From the NCBI RefSeq assembly GCF_014196845.1, contig NZ_JACIEM010000006.1, positions 310,001-374,000 on the forward strand: a stretch of DNA of 64,000 nt, in the 5' to 3' direction. Shown here piece by piece: positions 1-9,469 of the stretch (positions are counted from its first letter, which is position 1; each line of letters opens with the position of its first letter). The stretch is from Aurantimonas endophytica. Lineage in GTDB: Bacteria > Pseudomonadota > Alphaproteobacteria > Rhizobiales > Rhizobiaceae. The position numbers and the translations under genes are program-made. A model generated the notes under the pieces. That model had not been told where the DNA came from. It ran no database searches and saw nothing but the letters and a program-made list of their open reading frames with translations.

Positions 1-708
1 CTGCCGGAAGTCGGCGGTCCGGGTCAGCAGCTTCTGAAGCGCGCCCGTGTGCTGGTCATCGGCGCCGGCGGCCTCGGCTCGCCGGTGGTGCTGTATCTCG
101 CTGCCGCCGGCGTCGGCACGATCGGCATCGTCGACGACGACACCGTCTCGCTCTCCAACCTGCAGCGCCAGGTCCTGCACCGGACCGAGGATGTCGGACG
201 TTCCAAGCTCGACAGCGCCACCGATGCGGTCGCCGCGCTCAACCCGCATGTCGCCATCGTGCCGCACGCCCTGCGCATCGACCCGCAGAACGGCGCGGCG
301 ATCGTCGCTGCTTATGATCTCGTCATCGACGGTTCGGACAATTTCGAGACCCGCTATGCCATGGCCGATCTCTGTGCCGCTGCCGGGCGGCCGCTGGTTA
401 CCGCCGCGGTGAACCGCTTCTCGGGCTCGCTCACCGTGCTGAAGCCCTACGCGGCGGCGGCGGACGGCGTACCCAACCCGAGCTATCGCGACCTCTTCCC
501 CGAGGCGCCGCCGGCGGGCCTGGTGCCGTCTTGCGCCGAGGCGGGCATCCTCGGCGTCACCACCGGCGTCCTCGGCACGCTGGCGGCGAGCGAGGCGATC
601 AAGCTGATCTGCGGCGTCGGCGAGCCGCTCGTCGGCAAGCTCCTGATGGTCGACCTCCTGACCATGCGCTTCGAGACGATCCGCTACCGGCGCCCTCGGC
701 AGGGCTGA
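1..708 (+). CDS. ThiF/MoeB/HesA-family adenylyltransferase (5' end cut by window edge)
   Basis: This E1-like enzyme would adenylate the C-terminal glycine of a sulfur-carrier protein such as ThiS or MoaD in the cytoplasm. The open frame runs through base 1, so the start lies outside the window. The ATP-binding loop GAGGLG is followed by the family stretch SNLQRQ, then DGSDNFETRY, and VPSCAEAGILGV near the C-terminus. The paired CxxC zinc motifs of classical MoeB are not seen: the usual first Cys pair is replaced by YRDLFPEAPP. It ends 6 bases before the convergent permease gene. A thiSGE operon lies 12 kb away, so ThiF is plausible, but MoeB or a HesA-like role fits as well. The family is clear; the partner is not. 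Confidence 0.85.
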   Translation: MPEVGGPGQQLLKRARVLVIGAGGLGSPVVLYLAAAGVGTIGIVDDDTVSLSNLQRQVLHRTEDVGRSKLDSATDAVAALNPHVAIVPHALRIDPQNGAAIVAAYDLVIDGSDNFETRYAMADLCAAAGRPLVTAAVNRFSGSLTVLKPYAAAADGVPNPSYRDLFPEAPPAGLVPSCAEAGILGVTTGVLGTLAASEAIKLICGVGEPLVGKLLMVDLLTMRFETIRYRRPRQG

Positions 709-714
709 GCGGCG

Positions 715-2115
715 TCAGGTCGTCGGCTCGCTTTCCATCGGCGCGACGACCGCCGCGCGGGGGCTTTCCGGCTGCGGTTCGGGCAGGGCCAGCGACAGGA
801 GAATAGCGGTGAGCCCGCTGAGCGTGATCGGGGTGGCGAAGACCTGGCGTACGAAATCCGGCAATTGCTGGGTCGCCTCCGGCACCAGCGTCACGCCGAG
901 ACCGAGGCCGAAGGAAACCGCCATGATGTAGGCTCGGCGCCGGTCGATCTCCTGCGTCGCGAGGATCCGGATGCCGGCGACGGCGATGGTGCCGAACAGG
1001 ACCAGCGTCGCGCCGCCGAGCACGGGCTTCGGCACCAGGAGCAGCAAATTGCCGATGATCGGGAAGAAGCCGAGCACGGTCAGGATGGCGGCGATGTAGA
1101 GGCCGACATGCCGGCTGGCGACGCCGGTCATCTGGATGACGCCATTGTTCTGCGAGAAGGTCGTGTTCGGGAAGGTGTTGAAGATCGCGGCGAGGCCGGA
1201 ATTGATACCGTCCGCCAGGATGCCGCCCTTGATGCGGCTGATATAGAGCGGCCCCTTCACCGGCTCGCCGGCGATCACCGAGTTGGCCGTCAGGTCGCCC
1301 GTCGTCTCGATGGCGGTGATCAGATAGAGGAACGCGATCGGCACGAATAGTCCGAGATCGAAGTCGATCCCGTAGCGGAACGGAATCGGCAGGGCGACGA
1401 ACGGCCCGGTGCCGAACGCCGAGACATCGATCCGGCCGAGCAGTGCCGCGACCAGGCAGCCGAAGACGAGGCCGCCCATGATCGCCGAGATCCGCACCAT
1501 CGGCCGCTTGTGGAAGCTGAGCACCAGGATTGCCGCGATCACCACGAGGCCGAGCAGCAGGTTGACCGGGTCGCCGAGCGTTTCCCCGGCGTTGGCGCCG
1601 CCGGCGAAGTCGGTGAAGCCGACCTTGACCAGGCTGAGCCCAATGACGGTGATGACGATGCCGGTCACCGTTGGCGTGATGATCCGGCCGAGCCGTTCGA
1701 CGAAGCGGCTGAGGACGATCTCGACGAGACAGCCGACGAGGCAAAGCCCGAAGATCATCGCCAGCATGTCCTCGGGCGTGCCGCCGCGCGCCTTGACGGC
1801 GAAGCCGGCTGCCAGGATCGCGCCGAGAAAGGCGAAGCTCGTGCCCTGCACGCTAAGGAGCCCGGATCCGACCGGGCCGATGCGGCGGCACTGGATGAAG
1901 GTTGCGACGCCCGAGACGAAGAGCGACATCGCGACGAGATAGGGAATGTGCTCGCCGAGGCCGAGCACGCCGCCGATCACCAGAGCGGGCGTCACGATGC
2001 CGACCACCGAGGCGAGGATATGCTGGATGGCGGCGAGGGTGCTGGGGCCGGGCGGCGGCGTGTCGTCGAGGCCGTAGATCAGGCCGCTGGTAGAAATTGC
2101 CGGATTCTGCGCCAT
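715..2115 (-). CDS. NCS2-family nucleobase permease, xanthine/urate type
   Basis: Predicted inner-membrane proton symporter for purine bases, 466 aa with about 12-14 hydrophobic segments. The NCS2 signature QNNGVIQMTG is present and is the form known from xanthine permeases of the XanQ/UapA group; ETTGDLTANSV and QGTSFAFLGA are other conserved family blocks. I chose the ATG at 2115 because a GGAG lies 8 bases upstream and the protein then begins MAQNPAIST, a normal family N-terminus; the frame stays open another 20 codons upstream. It is convergent with the adenylyltransferase and stands alone. Substrate (xanthine, urate or both) is inferred from the motif only. Confidence 0.88.
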   Translation of the reverse strand: MAQNPAISTSGLIYGLDDTPPPGPSTLAAIQHILASVVGIVTPALVIGGVLGLGEHIPYLVAMSLFVSGVATFIQCRRIGPVGSGLLSVQGTSFAFLGAILAAGFAVKARGGTPEDMLAMIFGLCLVGCLVEIVLSRFVERLGRIITPTVTGIVITVIGLSLVKVGFTDFAGGANAGETLGDPVNLLLGLVVIAAILVLSFHKRPMVRISAIMGGLVFGCLVAALLGRIDVSAFGTGPFVALPIPFRYGIDFDLGLFVPIAFLYLITAIETTGDLTANSVIAGEPVKGPLYISRIKGGILADGINSGLAAIFNTFPNTTFSQNNGVIQMTGVASRHVGLYIAAILTVLGFFPIIGNLLLLVPKPVLGGATLVLFGTIAVAGIRILATQEIDRRRAYIMAVSFGLGLGVTLVPEATQQLPDFVRQVFATPITLSGLTAILLSLALPEPQPESPRAAVVAPMESEPTT

Positions 2116-2225
2116 GGCGATGCTCCGCTGTTCAGGGCGCACCGCAACCACGGCGCGAAAGGGCCCTGTCTGCACGAAGCAGGAAGCATGCCATGCGGGG
2201 GGATCGACGTCGTCCCGAAATGCCA

Positions 2226-2255
2226 GAAGGGCGGCATCTCTCGATGCCGCCCTTC
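2226..2255. terminator. Stem-loop terminator candidate
   Basis: A perfect 12-bp inverted repeat (gaagggcggcat / atgccgcccttc) with a 6-nt loop lies between the permease start and the end of the DUF1328 gene. It probably ends transcription of the DUF1328 gene on the minus strand. There is no long T-tract, so efficiency is uncertain. Confidence 0.6.
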
Positions 2256-2287
2256 TTCAGGCGAAGTTCGTCAGCGGTCGACCGACC

Positions 2288-2458
2288 TCAGAGCGAGGGG
2301 CGGCGCGACCGGCCGAAGATCAGCGACAGGACGAACAGCACGATGGCGACGAAGAAGATGATCTTCGCGATGCCGACGGCGGTGCCCGCGATGCCACCGA
2401 AGCCGAGAACGGCGGCGATGAGGGCGATAACCAGGAACGTGATGGCCCAACCGATCAT
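2288..2458 (-). CDS. DUF1328 (YtjA-type) small membrane protein
   Basis: A 56-aa protein starting [20 protein letters not shown] and ending in a basic tail (GRSRRPSL), with two hydrophobic helices separated by a glycine-rich turn ([14 protein letters not shown]). This is the pattern and length of the DUF1328/YtjA family, whose function is unknown and which is often stress-induced. An AGGAG ribosome site lies 6 bases before the ATG. A strong stem-loop follows the stop codon at about 30 bases, so it is probably a single-gene transcript. Confidence 0.88.
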   Translation of the reverse strand: MIGWAITFLVIALIAAVLGFGGIAGTAVGIAKIIFFVAIVLFVLSLIFGRSRRPSL

Positions 2459-2555
2459 GGTCGGTACTCCTTTGGATGTTTGTCTGGCTTACAAACGCGC
2501 GGAAGCGGAAAAGGTTCGATCGGGACCGTTGCGGACGTATCGGGCCCGCCTCGCG

Positions 2556-4382
2556 TCAGCGGCCCGAGTGATGCACGTCCTGCAGCCCGTACACTTGCGT
2601 GGCAAGACCCGCCTCCCGCGCCTTCAGCTGCAGCGCCAGATAGAGCGAGTAATGCCGCGACTGGTGGAGATTGCCGCCGTGGAACCAGAGGTTCGGCTGC
2701 TGCGTCGGCTTCCACATGTTGCGCTGCTCGCCCTCCCAGGGGCCGGGGTCCTTCGGCGTGTCGGAGCCGAGGCCCCAGACCTTGCCGACCTTGTCGGCAA
2801 CCTCCTGGCTGATCAGGTCGGCCGCCCAGCCGTTCATCGAGCCGTAGCCGGTGGCGTAGACGATGAGGTCGGCGGGCAGTTCCGTGCCGTCGACGAAGCG
2901 CACCCCGGTCTCGGTGATCTCCTCGATCTCGACGCCGCTCTTCAGCTTGATCTTGCCGTCGATGATGAGCTGCGAGGCGCCGACATCGATGTAGTAGCCG
3001 GAGCCGCGGCGCAGATATTTCATGAACAGGCCGGAATCGTCGGCGCCGTAGTCCAGCATGAAGCCGGCCTTCTCCAGCGCCGCGTAGAAGTCGGCGTCGA
3101 CCTCGCGGATCTTGTCGTAGATCGGGATCTGGAACTCGTGGAGAATCCGGTAGGGGAGCGAGGCGAAGATCATGTCGGCCTTCGCCGTGTCGATGCCGCT
3201 GGCGACGGCGCGCTCGGAATAGAGCGAGCCGAGCCCGTGCTCCATCAGCGAATCCGACTTCACGATATGCGTCGTCGAGCGCTGCACCATGGTGACGTCG
3301 GCGCCGGCCTCGTAGAGCGCCGCAGAGATGTCGTGGGCGGAGTTGTTCGACCCGATGACGACGGCCTTCTTGCCTTTCCAGGCGTCGGGGCCGGGATGCT
3401 GCGACGAGTGGTGATGCTCGCCCTTGAAGCGCTCCATGCCCTTGATCGTCGGCATGTTCGGCTTGCCCGACATGCCGGTCGCCAGCACCAGCTGTTTCGG
3501 GTGAAGCGTCACTTCCTCGCCGTCCCGGTCGACGACGACGGTCCACTCGCCCTTGGTCTCGTCGAAACTGGCGCTCTTGCAGGTCGTGCGCGACCAGTAA
3601 TTGAGCTCCATGATCTTCGTGTACATCTCGAGCCAGTCGCCGATCTTGTCCTTCGGGGCGAAGACCGGCCAGTTCTTCGGGAACTCGAGATAGGGCAGGT
3701 GGTCGTACCAGACCGGATCGTGCAGGCAGAGCGACTTGTAGCGCTTGCGCCAGGAATCGCCCGGCCGGTCGTTGCGCTCGACGATGATCGTGGGAACGCC
3801 GAGCTGGCGCAGCCGGGCGCCCAGCGCGATGCCGCCCTGGCCGCCGCCGACGATCAGCACGTAGGGTTGCGTCGCGTAGCCGAGATCCGCCGCCTCCTGC
3901 TGGCGCTTCTCCAGCCAGGACTTGCGGCCGGCCTCCGAGCCGTGCTCGGCGCCCATCGGCCGGCGATCCGCAAGCGGCTCCTCGAAGCCCTTCAGCTCGG
4001 TCATCGCCGTCAGCAGCGTCCAGGCCTTGCCGTCCTTGAGGCGTAAGAGGCCGTTACCGCGCGCCACCGCCGTCTCGAAGGTGATCCACGCCTCGGTGAC
4101 GCCGCCCGCTTCGCTCGGCTCGCCGGTGACGGCGAAATGGCCGGGCTGCACGTCGGAGAGCACCGCCCGCAGCATGTCGCGCACCTCGCCCGGCCCCTCC
4201 ATCGTGCGGATGTTCCAGGTGAAGGTGACGAGGTCCCGCCAGAAGCTGACAGGGGCGAACATCGCCGCCGCCGCTTCCGCATCGCCTTTCGCCAGGGCCG
4301 TCTCGAAGGCGGCCAGCCACGCCGTGACCGTGCCACGCGCGTCGCTCTCGACCGTCGCCGGCCGTTCCAGTGTCTCGCTCAT
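2556..4382 (-). CDS. Flavin-containing monooxygenase with N-terminal NTF2-like domain
   Basis: A 608-aa predicted FAD/NADPH-dependent monooxygenase. Residues about 15-140 look like an NTF2/SnoaL-type fold. The FAD-binding site is VLIVGGGQGG at residues 175-184, followed by the WRKRY/CLHDPVWYDHLPY block of class B flavin monooxygenases, an NADPH-binding loop (VVIGSNNSAHD) and the late ATGYGSMNGW motif. Known relatives include YUCCA-like and Baeyer-Villiger-like enzymes that oxygenate soft nucleophiles or ketones; the substrate here is unknown. The ATG at 4382 is followed by a well-formed N-terminal domain. No obvious operon partner: the dehydrogenase upstream is 131 bases away. Confidence 0.85.
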   Translation of the reverse strand: MSETLERPATVESDARGTVTAWLAAFETALAKGDAEAAAAMFAPVSFWRDLVTFTWNIRTMEGPGEVRDMLRAVLSDVQPGHFAVTGEPSEAGGVTEAWITFETAVARGNGLLRLKDGKAWTLLTAMTELKGFEEPLADRRPMGAEHGSEAGRKSWLEKRQQEAADLGYATQPYVLIVGGGQGGIALGARLRQLGVPTIIVERNDRPGDSWRKRYKSLCLHDPVWYDHLPYLEFPKNWPVFAPKDKIGDWLEMYTKIMELNYWSRTTCKSASFDETKGEWTVVVDRDGEEVTLHPKQLVLATGMSGKPNMPTIKGMERFKGEHHHSSQHPGPDAWKGKKAVVIGSNNSAHDISAALYEAGADVTMVQRSTTHIVKSDSLMEHGLGSLYSERAVASGIDTAKADMIFASLPYRILHEFQIPIYDKIREVDADFYAALEKAGFMLDYGADDSGLFMKYLRRGSGYYIDVGASQLIIDGKIKLKSGVEIEEITETGVRFVDGTELPADLIVYATGYGSMNGWAADLISQEVADKVGKVWGLGSDTPKDPGPWEGEQRNMWKPTQQPNLWFHGGNLHQSRHYSLYLALQLKAREAGLATQVYGLQDVHHSGR

Positions 4383-4513
4383 GATTCCTCCCGAAGCGCG
4401 ACGGTCCGCCTTTCGGCGGCCGCCTTCTTGTCGCTGCGCTCAGTCTGCGACAGGCCGGGAAGTCAGGCAAGATGGCGGGCACGAGCGCCGGGAGCGCACG
4501 TCGACGCAGGCGG

Positions 4514-5515
4514 TCAGTAGCCGCCGGGGAGGATGCGGTCGGGCGGACGGTGGCCGTCCATCAGCGTGCGGATGTTGATGATCACCTTCTCGCCCATGTC
4601 GATGCGGGCCTCGATCGTCGCCGAGCCGAGATGCGGCAGCAGCACCACCCGGTGCTGCTCGGCGAGGCGCAGGAGCCGCCGGTCGATCGCCGGCTCCTCC
4701 TCGAACACGTCGAGGCCGGCGCCGGCGATGCGGTTCTCCTCCAGGAGCCGGACCAGCGCCTTCTCGTTGATGATCTCGCCGCGGGCGGTGTTGACGATGA
4801 AGGCATGCGGCTGGATCAGCGCCAGCCGCCGCGCCGACAGGAGGTGGAACGTCGCCGGCGTCGACGGGCAGTTGACCGAGACGATGTCCATGCGGGCGAG
4901 CATCTGGTCGAGGCTCTCCCAGTAGGTGGCGCCGAGCTCGGCCTCGGTCTTCGGGCTGACGCGGCGGCGGTTGTGGTAGTGGATCTCGAGGCCGAAGGCC
5001 TTGGCGCGCCGCGCCACCGCGGTGCCGATCCGGCCCATGCCGAGAATGCCGAGCTTCTTGCCCCAGATCCGCCGCCCGAGCATCCAGGTCGGCGACCAGC
5101 CCGGCCAGCCCTCGCCGGATGTGAGCCGCATGCCGCCCTCGACCAGCCGGCGCGGCACTGCCAGGATCAGCGCCATGGTCATGTCGGCGGTGTCCTCGTT
5201 GAGGACGTTCGGCGTGTTGGTGACAAAGAGATTGCGGCCGAGCGCTGCCTCGACGTCGATATTGTCGACGCCATTGCCGTAATTGGCGATCAGCTTGAGG
5301 CGCGGGCCCGCCTGCTCGATCACCGCCCGGTCGATGCGGTCGGTGACGGTCGGCACCAGCACGTCCGCCTCGCGCACGGCTGCGACGAGTTCGGGCTGTT
5401 CGAGCGGCCGGTCGGTCTCGTTGAGCCGCGTGTCGAACAGTTCGCACATGCGCGCCTCGATCGGCGCCGGCAGCTTGCGCGTGATGATCACGAGCGGTTT
5501 TTCGCGCGTCGTCAT
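4514..5515 (-). CDS. D-isomer-specific 2-hydroxyacid dehydrogenase (glyoxylate/hydroxypyruvate reductase type)
   Basis: A 333-aa cytoplasmic NAD(P)H-dependent reductase of 2-oxoacids such as glyoxylate or hydroxypyruvate. The Rossmann loop is LGMGRIG; the catalytic triad is visible as Arg in NTARGE, Glu in LDVFEEEP and His in LLPHLGSAT. The NYGNGVDNID stretch typical of GyaR-like enzymes lies in the substrate domain. Length is normal. It sits on the same strand as the flavin monooxygenase, with a 131-base gap that may hold a separate promoter. The exact substrate cannot be read from sequence. Confidence 0.88.
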   Translation of the reverse strand: MTTREKPLVIITRKLPAPIEARMCELFDTRLNETDRPLEQPELVAAVREADVLVPTVTDRIDRAVIEQAGPRLKLIANYGNGVDNIDVEAALGRNLFVTNTPNVLNEDTADMTMALILAVPRRLVEGGMRLTSGEGWPGWSPTWMLGRRIWGKKLGILGMGRIGTAVARRAKAFGLEIHYHNRRRVSPKTEAELGATYWESLDQMLARMDIVSVNCPSTPATFHLLSARRLALIQPHAFIVNTARGEIINEKALVRLLEENRIAGAGLDVFEEEPAIDRRLLRLAEQHRVVLLPHLGSATIEARIDMGEKVIINIRTLMDGHRPPDRILPGGY

Positions 5516-5701
5516 CGGCCACGATCCTTTGAACTCAAGACGTTGTTAACCGAAACGGACGATTATCGATCCGAGAGCCGAGCGCCCCTCCTAGCAAGCG
5601 GGAGCGCTGAAAACAAAGTGTTTCCCGCGCCCGGCTCGGCCCCGCCGCGCGGAGGGCCCGAGAGCTGCGCGGCTTCCCGGTCCATCCTCTGGAGTATCGT
5701 C

Positions 5702-6247
5702 ATGGTTTTCGCCTTTCTCCGCCGTTCGTTCCTCGCTCTGGTCGGCGCGGCCGTGCTCGCCACCGGGACGATCGCCCCCATGGCGCCGGTGCTGGCCGTC
5801 GAGGTCGGTCCGGTCTCCAAGCTGCCGCTGCCGCGCTATGTCAGCCTCAAGTCGGCGCGGGTGAACCTGCGCATCGGCCCGGGCCGCGACTACCCGGTCA
5901 GCTGGCTGTATCTCAAGCCCGGCCTGCCGGTGGAGGTGGTCCAGGAATACGAGCTCTGGCGGCGGATCCGCGATTCCGAAGGTACCGAAGGCTGGGTCTA
6001 CCATTCGCTGCTGTCGGGCGAGCGTACCTCGATCGCCGCCCCCTGGCTGAAGGGCAAGGCGACGATGATCGACGTGCATGCCAACCCGGCGACGGATGCA
6101 CCGCTGACCGCACGGCTGGAGCCGGGGGTCGTCGCGCCGGTGCGCGAATGCGCCTCGGGCTGGTGCCAGCTCGCCGTCATGGACCGCAGCGGCTATGTGC
6201 GGCAGCAGGAAATCTGGGGCGTCTACCCGGACGAGAACTTCCAGTAG
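5702..6247 (+). CDS. Secreted SH3-domain protein
   Basis: A 181-aa protein with a signal peptide (MVFAFLRRSFLALVGAAVLA, cleavage near APVLA-VE) followed by two bacterial SH3-like repeats. The first repeat shows SARVNLRIGPGRDYPVSWLY and ends EGWVYHSLLSG; the second begins KATMIDVHANPATDAP and ends RSGYVRQQEIWGVYP. Such proteins act in the periplasm, often binding cell-wall peptides; relatives in rhizobia are annotated only as SH3 proteins. A GGAG stands 8 bases before the ATG. The frame is open for more than 1 kb upstream, but the signal peptide and ribosome site fix the start here. Confidence 0.85.
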   Translation: MVFAFLRRSFLALVGAAVLATGTIAPMAPVLAVEVGPVSKLPLPRYVSLKSARVNLRIGPGRDYPVSWLYLKPGLPVEVVQEYELWRRIRDSEGTEGWVYHSLLSGERTSIAAPWLKGKATMIDVHANPATDAPLTARLEPGVVAPVRECASGWCQLAVMDRSGYVRQQEIWGVYPDENFQ

Positions 6248-6281
6248 GCGCGGCCGCCCGAGATCAATCGCCCGCCCATGA

Positions 6282-6315
6282 AAAAGGCCCGGATCGTTCG
6301 ACGACCGGGCCTTTT
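6282..6315. terminator. Bidirectional rho-independent terminator
   Basis: Inverted repeat aaaaggcccgg / ccgggcctttt separated by 12 bases, with A-tract on one side and T-tract on the other. It sits between the convergent SH3-protein and irr genes and can end both transcripts. Confidence 0.85.
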
Positions 6316-6338
6316 CTGCGTCTGATAGTCAGTGTCCG

Positions 6339-6809
6339 TCAGTCGGCGGCAATGGCTGCCGGGACCGGCTCGGCCGCGACCGCCGACGCCTTGCGACGCA
6401 GCCGCACAACGACGTCGACATTGACGATCTCCATGCCTTCCGGCGGCTCCGGCAGCTGATCGAAACGCAGGCTACCGTCGGGAATGTCGATCATCGCATT
6501 GTCGTCTTCGACGAAGAAATGGTGATGATCGTCGGTGTTGGTGTCGAAATAGGTGCGCTGGCCCTCGGCCGAGAGCGGCCGCACGAGGCCGGCATCGGTG
6601 AACTGGTGCAGCGTGTTGTAGACCGTGGCGAGGGATACGGGCTCGCCGGCCTTGTGCGCCTCGGCATAGAGTTCCTCGGCCGAGAGATGACGATCACCGG
6701 CGCCGAACATCAGGTTGCAGAGCGCCACGCGCTGCCGTGTCGGGCGAAGGCCCACCGAACGCAGGCGTTCGAACACGCAGAAACGAGTGGGGCGCGGCCG
6801 GTTATCCAT
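6339..6809 (-). CDS. irr: Irr, iron-responsive Fur-family regulator
   Basis: Fur-superfamily regulator of the alphaproteobacterial Irr type, which controls iron and haem genes and is destabilised by haem. The DNA-binding helix region is RSVGLRPTRQRVAL and SLATVYNTLHQF; the Irr-type histidine run DHHHFF follows. Fur proper would carry different metal ligands. ATG at 6809 gives 156 aa; an in-frame TTG at 6842 would add 11 residues (MNQNSKYRAFA), and neither start has a strong ribosome site. It lies upstream of fabA on the opposite strand, an arrangement familiar in Rhizobiales. The acidic and basic C-terminal tail (RLRRKASAVAAEP) is variable in the family. Confidence 0.88.
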   Translation of the reverse strand: MDNRPRPTRFCVFERLRSVGLRPTRQRVALCNLMFGAGDRHLSAEELYAEAHKAGEPVSLATVYNTLHQFTDAGLVRPLSAEGQRTYFDTNTDDHHHFFVEDDNAMIDIPDGSLRFDQLPEPPEGMEIVNVDVVVRLRRKASAVAAEPVPAAIAAD

Positions 6810-6977
6810 CGCAAATGCCCGATATTTCGAGTTTTGGTTCAAGCAAGAGGTTTTTTAAGGAGGCACCCTCGCATACGCAAGACATAATAAGGCACAACGC
6901 CTTTCGCCACAAATGCTTTGACCGGTCGGCCCCGTCCGTGGCCAGATTGATCGCCCGGGCTGCTGCCTGGCGCCGGT

Positions 6978-7439
6978 TCAGCCGCAACGCTGCCGGAACG
7001 TCTCGACGGCCCGACCCGAGCCCGCGAGCGGCACGACGTAACGGCCGGCAGGGCTCGACACTTCCGCCGCACGCCCCTGTGCCAGCGCGTCCAGCAGTGT
7101 CGTCAGTTCGGCCATCGGTGCCGCATGCACGAGGTTCGAGAAGTCGCGGCTGCCGCCGTCGCGCGCCTGCGCCTCGAAGAGGAACGCCGTGCCGTCGACG
7201 CTGACGGGCACCGTGTAGGCGCCCCCGGTCGGCAGATGGGCGGGAAAGCCGGAGAAGGCCAGCTCGACGCGGCCGCGTGTCACGCAGGTCAGCGACAGCC
7301 CGGTGAACGACCCGCCCACCGTCAGCCCGGCCGTCTGCCCCGACACGGTCCAGTTCTGCGCACCGGCCGGCGCAGCCGTCGCCAAGGCGGCCGCCACAAG
7401 GACGGCGGCACCGATCGGCAGCGGGGCATGCTTGTTCAT
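6978..7439 (-). CDS. Hypothetical periplasmic protein
   Basis: A 153-aa protein with a clear signal peptide (MNKHAPLPIGAAVLVAAALA, cleavage near APAGA-QN). The mature part is beta-rich with two cysteines (LSLTCVT and the C-terminal RQRCG), possibly a disulfide. I do not recognise the family. The ATG at 7439 has a GGAG about 13 bases upstream; an ATG at 7472 would add 11 polar residues but lacks a ribosome site. It is divergent to fabA and followed by irr after a 168-base gap. Confidence 0.6.
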   Translation of the reverse strand: MNKHAPLPIGAAVLVAAALATAAPAGAQNWTVSGQTAGLTVGGSFTGLSLTCVTRGRVELAFSGFPAHLPTGGAYTVPVSVDGTAFLFEAQARDGGSRDFSNLVHAAPMAELTTLLDALAQGRAAEVSSPAGRYVVPLAGSGRAVETFRQRCG

Positions 7440-7666
7440 GGGCTGGCGTTGCTCCGTCGATTTCCGGGCCATTTGTAACGAAGAGACGACACCCTATCGA
7501 AAAACACATGCGGCGACCATATTTGGCGCCGGGCCGGCAATTCGGCGCCCCCTTCGCCGGTGTCGGATCTGGGGGGAAGGTTTCCAGCGCAGCGACAGCC
7601 ATGCTAAGGGCCAGCGCGACAGCGGCCCACAGATGGCCGCGCACATGAGGGCGGACACGACGGAAC

Positions 7667-8200
7667 ATGGCGACGCAAAAGACCGCATTCGACTACGACG
7701 ATCTCATCGCCTGTGGTCACGGGCAGCTCTTCGGGTCGGGTAACGCGCAGCTTCCTCTGCCACCGATGCTGATGTTCGATCGCATAACCGAGGTGAACGA
7801 GAGCGGTGGCGAGTTCGGCAAGGGCATGATCCGCGCCGAATTCGACGTCAATCCGGACCTCTGGTTCTTCGGCTGCCATTTCGAGGGCGACCCGGTCATG
7901 CCCGGCTGCCTCGGCCTCGATGCCCTCTGGCAACTGACCGGCTTCTATCTCGGCTGGCTCGGCGAGCCCGGGCGCGGCCGCGCCCTCGGGGTCGGCGAGG
8001 TGAAGTTCACCGGCCAGGTGACGCCGAAGGTCAAGCTCGTCGAATACGGCGTCGAGTTCCGCCGTGTCATGCGCTCGAAGCTGAAGCTTGGTATCGCCCA
8101 TGGCTGGATGAAGGCCGATGGCGAGGTCATCTACCGCGCCAGCGACCTCAGGGTCGGCCTGTTTGCCGATGCCGATGGCGAAGCCTCGGCGACCGGCTGA
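7667..8200 (+). CDS. fabA: FabA, 3-hydroxydecanoyl-ACP dehydratase/isomerase
   Basis: Bifunctional enzyme of type II fatty acid synthesis: it dehydrates 3-hydroxydecanoyl-ACP and isomerises trans-2- to cis-3-decenoyl-ACP, the branch point to unsaturated fatty acids. 177 aa with the active-site His71 in [14 protein letters not shown] and Asp85 in LGLDALWQ, at the same positions as in E. coli within one residue. It heads a fabA-fabB-fabI operon with 34 bases to fabB. The start ATG fits the family N-terminus. Confidence 0.97.
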   Translation: MATQKTAFDYDDLIACGHGQLFGSGNAQLPLPPMLMFDRITEVNESGGEFGKGMIRAEFDVNPDLWFFGCHFEGDPVMPGCLGLDALWQLTGFYLGWLGEPGRGRALGVGEVKFTGQVTPKVKLVEYGVEFRRVMRSKLKLGIAHGWMKADGEVIYRASDLRVGLFADADGEASATG

Positions 8201-8234
8201 TGGGCTCGATCGCGGCGGGAAAAGGGGGCGGACA

Positions 8235-9452
8235 ATGAGACGCGTGGTCGTGACCGGCATGGGTATCGTTTCCTCGATCGGCAACAATGCCGAGGAGGTG
8301 ACGCAATCGCTGAAAGAAGGCCGCTCCGGCATCAGCTTTGCGCCGGAATACAAGGAGCTGGGCTTCCGCAGCCATGTCCACGGTCGGCCGAGCCTCGACC
8401 CGACGACCGTTCTCGACAGGCGGGCGATGCGCTTCCATGGCGGCGGCACCGCGTGGAACCACGTCGCGATGGACCAGGCGATCGCCGATGCGGGCCTGTC
8501 GCCCGAGGACATCTCCAACGAGCGCACCGGCATCATCATGGGCTCCGGCGGCGCCTCGACGGCGACCATCGTCCAGGCCGCCGACACGACGCGTGAGAAG
8601 GGCCCGAAGCGCATCGGCCCGACCGCCGTGCCGAAGGCCATGTCCTCCACCGCCTCGGCGACGCTGGCGACCTGGTTCAAGATCCGGGGCGTCAACTATT
8701 CGATCTCCTCGGCCTGCTCGACCTCGAGCCATTGCATCGGCAACGCCGCCGAGATGATCCAGTGGGGCAAGCAGGACGTGATGTTCGCCGGCGGCTGCGA
8801 GGATCTGCACTGGACGCTGTCGGTGCTGTTCGATGCGATGGGCGCGCTCTCCTCGGACTTCAACGACCGTCCGGACGTCGCCAGCCGCGCCTATGACAAG
8901 GACCGCGACGGCTTCGTCATCGCCGGCGGCGCCGGCGTCCTGGTGCTGGAGGAATACGAGCGGGCGAAGGCCCGCGGCGCCAACATCCTGGCGGAGATCG
9001 TCGGCTACGGCGCCACCTCCGACGGCGCCGACATGGTCGCCCCGTCTGGCGAAGGGGCGGTACGCTGCATGCAGCAGGCGATCGCGGGTCTCTCAGGACC
9101 GATCGACTACATCAATCCGCACGCCACTTCGACGGTCGTGGGCGACCGGATGGAAGTCCAGGCGATCCGGGAAGTGTTCGGCTCGGCCATCCCGCCGATT
9201 TCGGGCACCAAGTCGCTGACCGGCCATTCGCAGGGCGCCACCGGCGTCCACGAAGCCATCTACTCGCTGCTGATGATGAAGCACGGCTTCATCGCCGGAA
9301 GCGCGCATATCGACGCGATCGATCCGGAGTTCGCCGACCTCCCGATCGTGCGCGAGCGGCGGGACGGCGTGAAGCTCGACCGCATCCTGTCGAACTCGTT
9401 CGGCTTCGGCGGGACCAATGCCTGCCTCGTGTTCCAGCGCGTCGCGGACTGA
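8235..9452 (+). CDS. fabB: FabB, 3-oxoacyl-ACP synthase I
   Basis: Beta-ketoacyl-ACP synthase that elongates the cis-decenoyl-ACP made by FabA. 405 aa; the Cys-His-His triad is Cys161 in SSACSTSS, His296 in [10 protein letters not shown] and His331 in GHSQGATG, with Lys326 in GTKSLTG. The ATG at 8235 starts the family's [14 protein letters not shown]; the frame is open further upstream into fabA, but that part is not homologous. The pairing with fabA distinguishes it from FabF. Its stop overlaps the region just upstream of fabI. Confidence 0.96.
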   Translation: MRRVVVTGMGIVSSIGNNAEEVTQSLKEGRSGISFAPEYKELGFRSHVHGRPSLDPTTVLDRRAMRFHGGGTAWNHVAMDQAIADAGLSPEDISNERTGIIMGSGGASTATIVQAADTTREKGPKRIGPTAVPKAMSSTASATLATWFKIRGVNYSISSACSTSSHCIGNAAEMIQWGKQDVMFAGGCEDLHWTLSVLFDAMGALSSDFNDRPDVASRAYDKDRDGFVIAGGAGVLVLEEYERAKARGANILAEIVGYGATSDGADMVAPSGEGAVRCMQQAIAGLSGPIDYINPHATSTVVGDRMEVQAIREVFGSAIPPISGTKSLTGHSQGATGVHEAIYSLLMMKHGFIAGSAHIDAIDPEFADLPIVRERRDGVKLDRILSNSFGFGGTNACLVFQRVAD

Positions 9453-9469
9453 TGAACGGAAGGGGCACC

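Noticed and set aside
2097-4046. Long plus-strand open frame (649 codons) opposite the flavin monooxygenase
   Set aside because: It is antisense to a well-supported gene in GC-rich DNA, has no family motifs, and its composition is that of a codon shadow.
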